Positions 36,424-46,065 of a DNA stretch of 64,000 nucleotides are shown here, in pieces. Made by a program: the position numbers and the translations under genes. Below the pieces are notes generated by a model. The model was not told the DNA's origin. It saw nothing but the letters and a program-made list of their open reading frames with translations, and ran no database searches. Source of the DNA: Paenibacillus thermotolerans (lineage in GTDB: Bacteria; Bacillota; Bacilli; Paenibacillales; YIM-B00363); NCBI RefSeq assembly GCF_028745515.1, contig NZ_JAQZSG010000022.1, positions 32,684-96,683 of the forward strand. Direction: 5' to 3'. Position 1 is the first letter of the stretch. Each line of letters starts with the position of its first letter.

Positions 36424-37200
36424 ATGATGCGCGCGAAGTGGAGACCGATCGGCGCTATTGCGCTTCTCTGTACCGTGATACTGTTAGTCGGCTTCGGTAA
36501 TGCGGTCCGCACCGTCGTCTTTCCGCAAGAAGGCGGCTTGGATCGCAATGCGAATGCGGCGCCTGAGGCCGATCAGCCGAAGCGGGAAGGGATAAGCATC
36601 GTCGCAATCGGCGATTCGCTCACCGTGGGCACAGGCGACGAGTCAGGCAAAGGCTATGTCGTTCGGGCGAAAGAGCTGCTTGGCGGCACGTCGAATGTCC
36701 CGGTTCGCGTCTTGGGCAATTTCGCCCGGAACGGTTACACGACGACGCAGGTGCTAGCCGAGCTGAACGAACGCGAAGGAATTCAGGAGGCGATCCGGGA
36801 GGCGGACGTCGTGCTTATGACGGCGGGCGGCAACGATTTGTTCCGGATCGGCGACGAAGTGGATCCGGTGTCGATTCGCGAGAAGTTTCCGGAGGCGTTG
36901 AACCGTCTTCAGAGCATAATGGCAAAAATAAAAAGCTTGAACGCCGATGCCCGGGTGTACTATATCGGCTTGTACAATCCATTTATCGACCTGGCGCAGT
37001 TTGAGGGCTCCTCCGACTTGATCCAGGAATGGAACGCGGAAGTGTTTAAGCTGGCGGAGCAATACGAAGGCGTGACCTTCGTTTCCACCTTCGATTTGTT
37101 CGAGAACGGCGTCAGCCGGTTTTTGTCCGCGGATTTCTACCATCCGAACGGAGCCGGATATGAGAGAATCGCCAAGCACATTGCGCTGCTGCTTGAATAG
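36424..37200 (+). CDS. exported or membrane-anchored SGNH/GDSL hydrolase
   Basis: 258 residues with an N-terminal hydrophobic segment (about 8-28) that acts as signal or anchor. The esterase/lipase SGNH blocks are clear: IGDSLTVGTG with the nucleophile serine, the GxND block as AGGNDLF, and the catalytic D and H in ADFYHPNGAGY. The start is ATG with GAAGGAGGGGG upstream. The ABC genes follow after 12 nt on the same strand, so they may share a transcript. It is probably an extracytoplasmic acyl-esterase; the substrate is unknown. Confidence 0.88.
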   Translation: MMRAKWRPIGAIALLCTVILLVGFGNAVRTVVFPQEGGLDRNANAAPEADQPKREGISIVAIGDSLTVGTGDESGKGYVVRAKELLGGTSNVPVRVLGNFARNGYTTTQVLAELNEREGIQEAIREADVVLMTAGGNDLFRIGDEVDPVSIREKFPEALNRLQSIMAKIKSLNADARVYYIGLYNPFIDLAQFEGSSDLIQEWNAEVFKLAEQYEGVTFVSTFDLFENGVSRFLSADFYHPNGAGYERIAKHIALLLE

Positions 37201-37212
37201 GAGGATGCGAAG

Positions 37213-38157
37213 ATGGTACAAGTTAACGGGGAGCGCCCCGAGGTGCCGGTGTTGTCCGTTCAGCGGCTGGCCAAATCGATCAAGGGCAAGGAGATTATCA
37301 AAGGCGTCTCTTTCAACGTGTACGCCGGAGAAATATTCGGATTTTTAGGTCCGAACGGCTCCGGAAAAACGACGACGATCCGCATGCTCGTCGACTTAAT
37401 CCGCCCGACGGCGGGCAAGGTCGTCATTTGCGGCGCGGATATCCGGAAAGATCATGACGGAGCGCTGAAGCATGTGGGCTGCATCGTGGAAAATCCGGAG
37501 CTTTATCCGTATTTGACCGGATGGGAAAATCTCGAGCATTTCGCAGGGATGCTTCAAGGCGTGGATGGTCGGCGGATTCGCGAGACGGTGGAGCTTGTCG
37601 GGATGGGGAAGCGGATTCACGACAAGGTGAAGACGTATTCGCTCGGCATGCGGCAGCGGCTCGGCATCGCGCAGGCGCTTCTGGGAAATCCGAAGCTGCT
37701 TATTTTGGACGAGCCGACGAACGGGCTGGATCCGCAAGGAATCAAAGAGTTAAGGGAGTTCGTCAGAAAGCTTGCCGATCAAGGCATGAGCGTGTTCATC
37801 TCAAGCCACTTGTTAAGCGAAATCGAATGGATGTGCGATCGGGTGGCGATTATTTCTAAAGGCGCGCTCATCTCGGAGGGACGGGTGGACGAGCTGCTGC
37901 GCCGTGCGAAGCAGCTTGTTCATTGGCAGCTGGAGCCCGTTGAGCTGGGGCTGTCCGTCCTGATGGAGCGGTTCGGCGGAGATGTCGAGGCCGATTCGGC
38001 CGAAGGCCGCCTTTCGGCGCGAATGGACGAGGAGACCATTCCCGAAGCCAATCGGCAGCTGGTGCTGGCGGGCGTTCGGGTCAAACGGATCGAGATCAAG
38101 CAGCCGACGCTGGAGCAGCTATTTTTGGACATAACGGAGGGCGAGAGCATTGAGTAG
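37213..38157 (+). CDS. ABC transporter ATP-binding protein
   Basis: An ATPase of 314 residues with Walker A GPNGSGKTT, signature YSLGMRQRL, Walker B LLILDEPTNG and the switch histidine in ISSHLL. A C-terminal extension of about 80 residues is typical of ATPases that drive ABC-2 type exporters (antibiotic or lantibiotic self-resistance, or envelope components). It overlaps the permease gene by 8 nt. The transported compound cannot be read from the sequence. Confidence 0.92.
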   Translation: MVQVNGERPEVPVLSVQRLAKSIKGKEIIKGVSFNVYAGEIFGFLGPNGSGKTTTIRMLVDLIRPTAGKVVICGADIRKDHDGALKHVGCIVENPELYPYLTGWENLEHFAGMLQGVDGRRIRETVELVGMGKRIHDKVKTYSLGMRQRLGIAQALLGNPKLLILDEPTNGLDPQGIKELREFVRKLADQGMSVFISSHLLSEIEWMCDRVAIISKGALISEGRVDELLRRAKQLVHWQLEPVELGLSVLMERFGGDVEADSAEGRLSARMDEETIPEANRQLVLAGVRVKRIEIKQPTLEQLFLDITEGESIE

Positions 38158-39142
38158 CCTGCTGCCGTTAATCCGCAATGAAACGTTGAAGATTTGGAGG
38201 AAGAAGCGGTTTGCGGTCATTTTGCTTCTGCTGACGGTTTTGATTCCGATTTTTACGTATGCGCAGGTGAAAATGTCGGAAAGCTTTAAACAGCAAACGG
38301 GCACGGACGATTGGCGGATCAAAGCCGAGGCGCAAATCAACGAGTATAAGGCGAGGACCGAATCGACAAGAATACCGGAAGAATGGAAAAAATGGTTTCG
38401 CGTAGAAATCGAGCGGCTGCAAATTCATCTGGACCGCAATATCGACCCGAACAGCGCAAGCGGCGTCACGTTTGCGAGAGAATTTGCGGTGAATGCCGTA
38501 AGCTTGTTTTTGCCGCTTATGGTGATGGTCATCTCATCCGATTTGGTTTCTTCCGAGCATTCGCTGGGCACGATCAAGCTGCTGCTGACGCGTCCGGTTC
38601 GCAGATGGAAGGTGCTGGCCGGCAAGTACGTCGCGATGACTTTTTATGTTTCTTTCATCGTTATGGCGACATTCGCACTATCTTATTTGATATCCGGCGC
38701 CTTTCTCGGCTATTCGGGCTGGAGGTCGCCGGTGTTGACGGGCTTTGCCGTTGTCGGCTCCACGGTGGATGCGACGCATGTCCGCATTGTGGAGCAGTGG
38801 CAGTTTTTATGGATGGTGCTCGGTTTGGCGTGGTTCTCATGCATGGTCGTAGCCTGCTTAAGCCTCATGGTTTCCGTCTTGGTGCGCAGCACGGCGGCCG
38901 GGATGGGCATTATGCTGGCGGTGCTAATATCCGGCACGATTCTTTCGAACATGGCGGGAAGCTGGGAGGCCGCGAAATATTTCTTTATGGTAAACCTGGA
39001 TACGGTGACGTATTTGGCGGGTCAAGCGCCTCCGATTCCCGGCATGACGCTGCCCTTCTCGCTCGCCGTACTGGCGGTCACCGCATGGCTATCGATCGTT
39101 GTTTCGTTTGGAGTGTTTACGAGAAGGGACGTTTTGAACTAA
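38150..39142 (+). CDS. ABC-2 type permease
   Basis: A membrane protein of 330 residues with a first helix near 20-38, a long extracytoplasmic loop at about 40-115 that is charged and helical, and five further helices from about 120 onward, including the ABC-2 pattern VSSEHSLGTIKLLLTRPVRRWKVLAGK. The start is TTG at 38150 inside the end of the ATPase gene, with GGAGGGCGAG upstream. It forms a complete exporter with the preceding ATPase. No terminator separates it from parE, 43 nt downstream. Confidence 0.88.
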   Translation: MSSLLPLIRNETLKIWRKKRFAVILLLLTVLIPIFTYAQVKMSESFKQQTGTDDWRIKAEAQINEYKARTESTRIPEEWKKWFRVEIERLQIHLDRNIDPNSASGVTFAREFAVNAVSLFLPLMVMVISSDLVSSEHSLGTIKLLLTRPVRRWKVLAGKYVAMTFYVSFIVMATFALSYLISGAFLGYSGWRSPVLTGFAVVGSTVDATHVRIVEQWQFLWMVLGLAWFSCMVVACLSLMVSVLVRSTAAGMGIMLAVLISGTILSNMAGSWEAAKYFFMVNLDTVTYLAGQAPPIPGMTLPFSLAVLAVTAWLSIVVSFGVFTRRDVLN

Positions 39143-39185
39143 AATAAGGCAGGATTGCTTTTTGGAGAAGGAACGGGGGAACGGC

Positions 39186-41174
39186 ATGGCCGAACAAATC
39201 GATTTATTTGACAACGCCCCGCCGGTTGAGGCGAATGGCTCAGCCGGCTACGGCGCAGACGATATTCAAGTGCTTGAAGGCTTGACCGCCGTTCGGAAAA
39301 GACCGGGTATGTATATCGGGAGCACGAGCGCGTCCGGGCTGCATCATTTGGTTTGGGAAATCGTGGATAACGCGGTGGACGAGCATTTGGCGAAGTTCTG
39401 CAACCGGATCGCGGTAACGATTCATAAGGATCAATCCGTAACGGTGGAGGATAACGGACGGGGCATTCCGACCGGGATGCACAAGACGGGGGTTCCGACC
39501 CCTCAAGTCGTATTTACGGTGCTTCATGCCGGCGGCAAGTTCGGCGGCGGGGGGTATAAGAAGTCGGGCGGCTTGCACGGCGTCGGCGCTTCGGTGACGA
39601 ACGCGCTGTCCGAGTGGCTGGAGGTCGAAATTTACCGCGAAGGAAAAATACATAAGCAGCGGTTTGAATATTGGGTCGACTCCTCCGGCAAGGAGCATGT
39701 CGGCGAACCGGTGACCGGACTCGAGGTTGTCGGAAATACGAAACGGACGGGAACGAAGGTTACGTTCAAGTCGGATGCGCGCGTATTCCACGGCAGTATT
39801 GCGGTCAACTACGATACGCTTCAAGAGCGCTTGCAGGAGCTGGCGTTTTTAAACTCGGGGCTTCGCATCGTGCTGCGGGACGAGCGTACCGGGGCCGAAG
39901 AGACGTTCGAATATGCCGGCGGTGCAAGCGAGTTCGTCCGGTTTCTGAATGACGGCAAAACGGTGCTCCACGATTGCATCCATTTTTACGGCGAGAAGGA
40001 TGAAATCGAGGTCGAGGTCGCTTTTCAATATAACGACGGTTACACGGAGACGATCGCTTCGTTCGTCAACTCGATTCCGACCCGCGGAGGCGGAACGCAC
40101 GAAACCGGCTTTAAGACGGCGTATACGCGGGTAATGAACGAGTATGCGAGAAAAGCGGGCATTTTGAAGGAGAAAGAAAAAAATCTTGAGGGCAACGATC
40201 TTCGCGAGGGAATGATGTGCGTCATCAACGTGAAGATGGGCGAGGTCGAGTTCGTCGGCCAGACGAAGGACCAGCTCGGGAGCGCATCGGCGCGCGGCGC
40301 CGTGGACGGCATCGTCGCGGACAAGCTGTCCGTCTTTCTCGAGGAAAACCCTCAGGTCGGGCAAATGCTGCTCAAGAAAGCGGTGCAAGCGGCGAAAGCT
40401 CGCGAGGCCGCGCGCAAAGCGCGCGAAGAAGTGCGCAGCGGGAAGAAGGGAAGAGGCGAAGGCTCGAACCTGGGCGGCAAGCTGACGCCTGCGCAGTCTA
40501 AAGATTTCATGCGCAACGAGCTGTTTATCGTCGAAGGCGATTCCGCAGGCGGCTCCGCGAAGCAGGGACGCGATTCCCGCCATCAGGCGATATTGCCGCT
40601 GAAAGGAAAGCCGCTCAACCCGGAGAAGGCGAAGCTGGCCGATATTTTGAAGAACGATGAATACCGGACGATAATATCGGCGATCGGCGCGGGCGTCGGC
40701 TCCGAGTTCGACGCGGAGGAAGCGAACTTCGGCAAAATCATCATCATGACCGATGCCGACACCGACGGCGCGCATATCCAGGTGCTGCTGCTGACGTTCT
40801 TCTACCGGTACATGAAGCCGCTCATTGACGGGGAGAAAGTGTTCATCGCGCGGCCGCCTTTATATAAAGTGACGAAAAAGAGCGGAAAACAGACGGTAAC
40901 CAAGTATGTGTATTCGGATGAGGAGCTCGCGGCCGTAACGAAGGAGCTCGGCGGCAAGGGCATCGAGCTGCAGCGTTATAAAGGACTCGGCGAGATGAAT
41001 CCGGAGCAGCTTTGGGAAACGACGATGGATCCGGAACAGCGCGTTCTGTATTTGGTGAAGATCGAGGATGCCGCGAAGGCGGAGCGCCGCGTATCGACGC
41101 TGATGGGCGATAAGGTGGATCCGCGGAAGCGGTGGATCATCGAGAATGTCGATTTTACGGAGTACGAGGAATAG
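39186..41174 (+). CDS. parE: DNA topoisomerase IV subunit B
   Basis: The ATPase subunit of topoisomerase IV, which decatenates daughter chromosomes. It has 662 residues: a GHKL ATPase domain with EIVDNAVDEH and GLHGVGASVTNALS, a transducer domain, and a TOPRIM domain with EGDSAGGSAKQGRD and the metal-binding DADTDGAH. It ends without a GyrB-type insertion. The ParE rather than GyrB call rests on the pairing with parC and on close similarity to Gram-positive ParE in KGLGEMNPEQLWETTMDP. The start is ATG at 39186 after GGGGGA. parC follows after 9 nt. Confidence 0.95.
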   Translation: MAEQIDLFDNAPPVEANGSAGYGADDIQVLEGLTAVRKRPGMYIGSTSASGLHHLVWEIVDNAVDEHLAKFCNRIAVTIHKDQSVTVEDNGRGIPTGMHKTGVPTPQVVFTVLHAGGKFGGGGYKKSGGLHGVGASVTNALSEWLEVEIYREGKIHKQRFEYWVDSSGKEHVGEPVTGLEVVGNTKRTGTKVTFKSDARVFHGSIAVNYDTLQERLQELAFLNSGLRIVLRDERTGAEETFEYAGGASEFVRFLNDGKTVLHDCIHFYGEKDEIEVEVAFQYNDGYTETIASFVNSIPTRGGGTHETGFKTAYTRVMNEYARKAGILKEKEKNLEGNDLREGMMCVINVKMGEVEFVGQTKDQLGSASARGAVDGIVADKLSVFLEENPQVGQMLLKKAVQAAKAREAARKAREEVRSGKKGRGEGSNLGGKLTPAQSKDFMRNELFIVEGDSAGGSAKQGRDSRHQAILPLKGKPLNPEKAKLADILKNDEYRTIISAIGAGVGSEFDAEEANFGKIIIMTDADTDGAHIQVLLLTFFYRYMKPLIDGEKVFIARPPLYKVTKKSGKQTVTKYVYSDEELAAVTKELGGKGIELQRYKGLGEMNPEQLWETTMDPEQRVLYLVKIEDAAKAERRVSTLMGDKVDPRKRWIIENVDFTEYEE

Positions 41175-41183
41175 GGTGATGCA

Positions 41184-43637
41184 GTGAGTACACAGGAGCA
41201 ATTTTTGCCGGTTGTGATGGAAGAAGTCGTCGGCGACCGGTTCGGACGGTATTCCAAATATATCATTCAAGACCGCGCCATCCCGGACGTACGGGACGGT
41301 TTGAAGCCGGTGCAGCGCCGCATTTTATACGCAATGTACGAATCGGGCAATACGCCGGACAAGCCGTACCGCAAATCGGCGAAGACGGTCGGGGACGTCA
41401 TGGGGAACTACCATCCGCACGGCGACAGCTCTATCTACGAAGGCATGGTGCGGATGGCGCAGCCGTGGAAGATGGCGCACCCGCTCATCGACGGCCACGG
41501 CAACTGGGGCTCGCAGGACGACGACCCGGCCGCGGCGATGCGGTACACGGAGGCGCGCCTGTCTAGTATCGCGATGGAGATGCTGCGCGATATCGACAAG
41601 CGCACGGTGCAGTTCCGCGACAATTTCGACAATACGGCGAAGGAGCCGTCGGTGCTTCCTTCCCGCTTTCCGAATTTGCTGGTGAACGGCGTCAGCGGCA
41701 TTTCCGCCGGCTTCGCCACCGAAATACCGACGCATAATTTGCGGGAAGTGATCGATGCGTGCATCCGCATTATCGACGATCCGTTCGCTACGCTTGAGGA
41801 CGTGATGGAGATCGTCAAGGGGCCGGACTTCCCTACCGGCGGCATCGTGATGGGAACGGACGGCATCCGCGAAGCGTATACGACGGGCAAGGGCCGGGTG
41901 TATATCCGCGGTCGTACGGCGATTGAGGATTTGCGCGGCGGGAAGCAGCAGATCGTCATTACGGAAATTCCATACGGCGTCGTGAAGGCGAAGCTGGTAA
42001 CGAGCATGGAGACGATCCGGCTGGAGAAGAAGGTCGAGGGCATCGCCGAGGTGCGCGACGAGAGCGGACGCAACGGGCTAAGGATCGTCGTTGAATTGAA
42101 GAAGGATGCGGACGCGCAAGGCATATTGAACTTCCTGCTCAAAAAGACGGATTTGCAAATCTCGTACAGCTTCAACATGGTGGCGATCGTAAACAAAGCG
42201 CCGCGCCAGCTCGGGCTGAAGGAGATGCTGGTCGCTTACGTCGAGCATCAGAAGGACGTCGTAACCCGGCGTTCCCGCTACGAGCTTGAGAAGGCGGAGG
42301 ACCGCGGCCACGTGCTGGAAGGTCTTGCGAAAGCGCTCGATATATTGGACGACGTCGTCGCGACGATTCGCCGGTCCAAAAACCGGCAGGACGCGCAAAA
42401 CAACCTGGTTGCGGAATACGGCTTTACGGAGCGGCAGGCCGACGCCATCTTGACTTTGCAATTATACCGGCTTACCAATTTGGAAATTACGGCGATCGAG
42501 AAAGAGCTCGACGAGGTAAGAAAGCTGATCGAGCAGCTTAAGGCGATTCTCGGCAGCGAGCGGAAGCTGCTTGCCGTCATTAAGAAGGAGCTTACGGAAA
42601 TTCGCGACCGCTTCGGCATCGACCGCCGTTCGGAAATTCAGGACGAGGTCGAGGAATTGAAGGTGGCCGTCGAGGTGCTCGTAACGCCGGAGGACGTGCT
42701 GGTGACGCTGTCCGATCAAGGCTACATCAAACGGACGAGCAAGCTTTCGTTCACCCGTTCCGGCGGCGAGGTCGAATCGACGGGCCTCAAGGAAGGCGAC
42801 TTCGTGCGCAGTCTGCTTGAGGTGAACACGATCGACAGCCTTCTGCTGTTTACGGCTAAAGGTCAATACTTTCTGCTTCCCGTTCACGCGATCCCGGAAT
42901 ATAAGTGGAAGGACACGGGGACGGCGCTCGTCAATGTCGTACCGATTCCGAAGGACGACCGGGTCGTAAGCGCCATTCCGGTGAAGGATATGCAAGAGAC
43001 GGGCAAGTCCGTCATATTCGTCACGAAGCGCGGCCAGGTCAAGAAGACGGAATTGAAGGAATACGCCACAAACCGGATGACGGCCATTGCGGCGGTGAAG
43101 CTCGGCAAGGACGATGAGGTTGTAACGGTATGGATCGGCAGCGACGGCTTGGAGTCGGAAATTTTGCTGATCACCAAGCTGGGTCAAAGCATCCGTTTCC
43201 GCAGCGACGAAGTAAATCATATGGGGCGGGTCGCCGGGGGAGTTCGCGGCATCGCTCTGAAAGAAGGGGACGAAGTCGTCGCCGCGCTGAACGTAGCCGG
43301 GGACGAGGGCGAAATATTGGTGCTAAGCGATCTCGGATACGGCAAGCGTTCGCTGTTAACCGACTATTTGGTGCAAGGCCGAGGCGGCAAAGGCGTGGCC
43401 ACGTTCGAGTTCAAAGAAGGCAAACGCGTCAAGCCGAACGGCAGCGCGCTTGTGATGGCGCATTTCGTCAAGGAAGAGTGCAGCTTCATGGCCGTTACTT
43501 CGGCGGGGCGCACCGTAACGTTCTCCTCGGAGGATGCGCCGATCGCCATTCTCCGGTCCATCGGAGCGATTCTCGTTCTAACGGAGAAGGACGAACAGAT
43601 CCAAGCGGCGGTTTGTGTCGGAAATGCGATATCGTAA
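41184..43637 (+). CDS. parC: DNA topoisomerase IV subunit A
   Basis: The DNA-cutting subunit of topoisomerase IV, 817 residues. The catalytic tyrosine is Y121 in [11 protein letters not shown]. The quinolone-resistance region reads [10 protein letters not shown] (S82, S83, E86) and carries the usual susceptible-type serine and glutamate. The tower and coiled-coil regions follow, then a C-terminal beta-pinwheel without a canonical GyrA box. The GTG at 41184 follows GGGTGATGCA after parE. A strong terminator closes the SGNH-ABC-parEC gene run. Confidence 0.95.
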   Translation: MSTQEQFLPVVMEEVVGDRFGRYSKYIIQDRAIPDVRDGLKPVQRRILYAMYESGNTPDKPYRKSAKTVGDVMGNYHPHGDSSIYEGMVRMAQPWKMAHPLIDGHGNWGSQDDDPAAAMRYTEARLSSIAMEMLRDIDKRTVQFRDNFDNTAKEPSVLPSRFPNLLVNGVSGISAGFATEIPTHNLREVIDACIRIIDDPFATLEDVMEIVKGPDFPTGGIVMGTDGIREAYTTGKGRVYIRGRTAIEDLRGGKQQIVITEIPYGVVKAKLVTSMETIRLEKKVEGIAEVRDESGRNGLRIVVELKKDADAQGILNFLLKKTDLQISYSFNMVAIVNKAPRQLGLKEMLVAYVEHQKDVVTRRSRYELEKAEDRGHVLEGLAKALDILDDVVATIRRSKNRQDAQNNLVAEYGFTERQADAILTLQLYRLTNLEITAIEKELDEVRKLIEQLKAILGSERKLLAVIKKELTEIRDRFGIDRRSEIQDEVEELKVAVEVLVTPEDVLVTLSDQGYIKRTSKLSFTRSGGEVESTGLKEGDFVRSLLEVNTIDSLLLFTAKGQYFLLPVHAIPEYKWKDTGTALVNVVPIPKDDRVVSAIPVKDMQETGKSVIFVTKRGQVKKTELKEYATNRMTAIAAVKLGKDDEVVTVWIGSDGLESEILLITKLGQSIRFRSDEVNHMGRVAGGVRGIALKEGDEVVAALNVAGDEGEILVLSDLGYGKRSLLTDYLVQGRGGKGVATFEFKEGKRVKPNGSALVMAHFVKEECSFMAVTSAGRTVTFSSEDAPIAILRSIGAILVLTEKDEQIQAAVCVGNAIS

Positions 43638-43643
43638 GGTACG

Positions 43644-43679
43644 GCCGAACAGGTGGAACTGTTCGGCTGTTTTTTTTTG
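43644..43679 (+). terminator. terminator after parC
   Basis: GCCGAACAG and CTGTTCGGC form a 9-bp stem, followed by TGTTTTTTTTT. Confidence 0.93.
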
Positions 43680-43718
43680 ACGCCGGAATGTTGTTTCTCG
43701 CCGATCCTCACAAACCCC

Positions 43719-43962
43719 CGCGGTCCAAACGGACACCACCGCCAAGCCGCTTACTGACACCACCGCCAAACCGCTAACGGACACCACAGACGCTATATCG
43801 TCAATTTGCCCGCCGCCAAACCGCTAACGGACACCACAGACGCTATATCCCGATTTTTGGCGCTAATCCCATCATTTTCGTGGCAATAACTGCAGTGGTG
43901 TCCGTTAAAACTGCAAACTCCACTCAAAACGCCGAATAACTGCATCTATGTCCGTTAGAGCG
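43719..43962. repeat. composite intergenic repeat array, family B
   Basis: Direct copies of CCGCTAACGGACACCACAG lie at 43771 and 43821 (50 bp apart), with two decayed copies before them (about 43719 and 43746). Two inverted copies, CTGCAGTGGTGTCCGTTA and CTGCATCTATGTCCGTTAG, lie near 43890 and 43940, again 50 bp apart. The layout of two direct plus two inverted copies matches family A at 7315-7505. The rest of the 671-bp gap before the MarR gene shows a small GGCGT/ACGCC hairpin near 44076-44098 and nothing else. Confidence 0.8.
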
Positions 43963-44249
43963 ATCCGCCGGCGATCCAAATTTGATAGGGAGGAGCGATT
44001 TGCAGACGTGTTTCTGCATTGGAGCCAGAGGTATGTCGCTCGTAATAACTTAATGGTTGCATTCAAAAGACTCCGTCAGGCGTGTTTTTTACGCCCTTAG
44101 GATGACTGAATCCCCAAGAAAGTTTCGGCAGAGTTCGCGCATGCGTCACGTTTCGAAATATGTCGCGCCGTCATGCTGTCGGAAGGTGTCGTAAGGCGAA
44201 AAATCGTATCGATTAATGTCTTAAAATATTAAATGGTTAAAGCTTTTCG

Positions 44250-44272
44250 CGGGCGGTCAGGGATGGTATACT
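44250..44272 (+). promoter_or_regulatory. candidate promoter of the MarR gene
   Basis: TATACT at 44267-44272, 37 nt before the start codon, with a weak TTTTCG 17 nt upstream of it. AT-rich partial dyads lie just before it. Confidence 0.4.
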
Positions 44273-44308
44273 TTGGCTTGTACAATACCCATAGGGGGGA
44301 TTTAAGAA

Positions 44309-44737
44309 ATGTATACGAACGAGTTTGCGAAACTGTGGTTTAAGCTGAGCAAGGAACTCCGCATTCATATGGACACCCAATTGAGCCCGACGCTAACCGA
44401 GAGCCAACTCAACGTTCTTGAATATGTACTCGCGCATGACCGGATGAAGCCGTCCGATTTGATTCATTATTTGGCGACGACGCCCGCGGCCGTCACCACG
44501 CTGCTCGATCGGATGGAGAAGAACGAGTTGATCGAGCGCGTGAGGGACGAGCGCGACCGCAGAATCGTCTGGATTCACGTCACGCATAAGGGCAGGGAAG
44601 AATGCAAAAGAGGCGTGGACATCCGCGAGACGTTCCTGACGGAATATTTAAGCCGGATTTCGTCGCACAATCAGCAGCTGCTTGTGTACCTGCTCGGAAA
44701 AATTACGAACGTGGAGCAGCAGCGCATCTCCTCTTAA
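44309..44737 (+). CDS. MarR-family transcriptional regulator
   Basis: A winged helix-turn-helix regulator of 142 residues with dimerisation helices at both ends. The recognition part is MKPSDLIHYLATTPAAVTTLLDRMEKNELI (about residues 50-79) and the wing is RVRDERDRRIVWIHVT. It should repress its target and release on binding a small ligand. No obvious regulated exporter lies next to it; the 3' neighbour is convergent and their stop codons overlap in TTAA. Its target is therefore unknown. Confidence 0.9.
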   Translation: MYTNEFAKLWFKLSKELRIHMDTQLSPTLTESQLNVLEYVLAHDRMKPSDLIHYLATTPAAVTTLLDRMEKNELIERVRDERDRRIVWIHVTHKGREECKRGVDIRETFLTEYLSRISSHNQQLLVYLLGKITNVEQQRISS

Positions 44738-46017
44738 GGGGAAGCGGGCGTGTCCGCCTGGACGGTTAAGGACCGCAGGTGGGCGTTCATCTCGGCCGCC
44801 TTCTGCTCTAGCTGCGGGAACATCCGTTTCGGAATCAGCGGATCGTTCTTGGCCGCGGCAACCGCCTCCAAAGGCAGAATGCGGTACAACGATTTCCCGC
44901 CGCTTCTGTACTTATGGACCCAAGTCGGAATCGGATCGATCTGTACGATTTCGGTTTCGGAGCCGCCGTCCTCCAAGTAGGTTTTCTTAATGCGCACTTT
45001 AAAAATAACGCCGTATTCCTTGTAATTGCCGAACTGGTTCGAAATGAAGTTGCCCATGGAATACATAACGACACCGGTACGCTCCGTTCCGTCATATCCG
45101 GCGGTAACGATACGCTCATACGGCTGCACCACGTGCGGATGGCTGCCGAGCACGAGATCGGCGCCCGCTTTAATGCAATGCTCGGCGAGCTCACGCTGCG
45201 TGTCGTTCGGCTGCCGCTGATATTCAATGCCGAAGTGAAGCGCCACCGTTACGAAGTCGGCGCCGTCCGCCCGAGCCCGCTCGATTTGCTCCTTCATTAT
45301 CTCTTTATCGATCAACGAAATAAGGTACGGCTTGTCTTCGGGAACGGGGATGCCGTTCGTGCCGTACGTGTATGAAAGAATGGCGTTCACAATGCCGTTC
45401 TTTTCTATTACGAGCGGCTGATTCGACGCTTCTTCCGAATCGTATGTGCCGACGCTTAACAGCCCGTTCTCATGAACCGTATTCAGTGTGGCGACCGCGC
45501 CGGAGGCGCCTTGATCGAGCGCATGGTTGTTGGCCGTCGTCACAATGTTGAAGCCGGCATTGCGAATGGCGGCCGCCAGCTCGTCGGGGGCGTTAAACAG
45601 CGGGTACCCCTTGAAGCCGCGCTCGGCGCCGGCGATCGGGGTTTCCAGATTGGCGATGCTCCAATCTCCCTGCGAGATGATGGAGGATACCTCCCGGAAA
45701 AAACCGTCGAAATTGTACGTTCCCGTCTTCGCATCGTAAGCGCCGGGCAGCTGCGGCGTGTGCATCATAATGTCGCCGACCGCAACGATCGTTGCTTCCG
45801 CAGGCGGCGGAATGACCGGCTCCGGCGCCTCATTCGCCGGAGGCGAAGCGTCTTGATCGGCGCCGTCGACCGGGGCCGGCTGTGCAGCCGGTTCGCCGTC
45901 CTGCGAATCGCCCGATTCATACCGGCCGCCGAAGCAGCCGGATAAGAACAGTGTTGCGGACAGCAAAGCTAAAACCGCCAACACCGTCATTGCGGACTTG
46001 CGTGTGCGTATAGTCAT
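44734..46017 (-). CDS. CapA-family lipoprotein (poly-gamma-glutamate capsule type metallophosphatase)
   Basis: 427 residues. A type II signal peptide has lipobox LFLSGC (cysteine near 28), followed by a Pro/Ala/Asp-rich linker to about residue 75 and a CapA/PGA_cap domain with metal sites in VAVGDIMMHTPQ, IANLETP, TTANNHALDQG and GSHPHVVQ. The fold is calcineurin-like. Bacillus CapA takes part in poly-gamma-glutamate assembly, but no capB or capC homologue is here, so a role in capsule is not shown. It starts 48 nt after the methyltransferase gene and is probably transcribed with it. Confidence 0.88.
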   Translation of the reverse strand: MTIRTRKSAMTVLAVLALLSATLFLSGCFGGRYESGDSQDGEPAAQPAPVDGADQDASPPANEAPEPVIPPPAEATIVAVGDIMMHTPQLPGAYDAKTGTYNFDGFFREVSSIISQGDWSIANLETPIAGAERGFKGYPLFNAPDELAAAIRNAGFNIVTTANNHALDQGASGAVATLNTVHENGLLSVGTYDSEEASNQPLVIEKNGIVNAILSYTYGTNGIPVPEDKPYLISLIDKEIMKEQIERARADGADFVTVALHFGIEYQRQPNDTQRELAEHCIKAGADLVLGSHPHVVQPYERIVTAGYDGTERTGVVMYSMGNFISNQFGNYKEYGVIFKVRIKKTYLEDGGSETEIVQIDPIPTWVHKYRSGGKSLYRILPLEAVAAAKNDPLIPKRMFPQLEQKAAEMNAHLRSLTVQADTPASP

Positions 46018-46065
46018 GCTATCTCATTTCTCCCATGAGCGAATATGCGAATATGGAATGCAATG

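Noticed and set aside
43719..43962. CRISPR or attachment-site interpretation of the repeats after parC
   Set aside because: Mixed orientation, decayed copies and no integrase, cas or tRNA gene nearby.
44160..44200. TGTCG repeats upstream of the MarR gene as Spo0A boxes
   Set aside because: The sequences differ from TGTCGAA in one or more positions each and are not arranged at a promoter.
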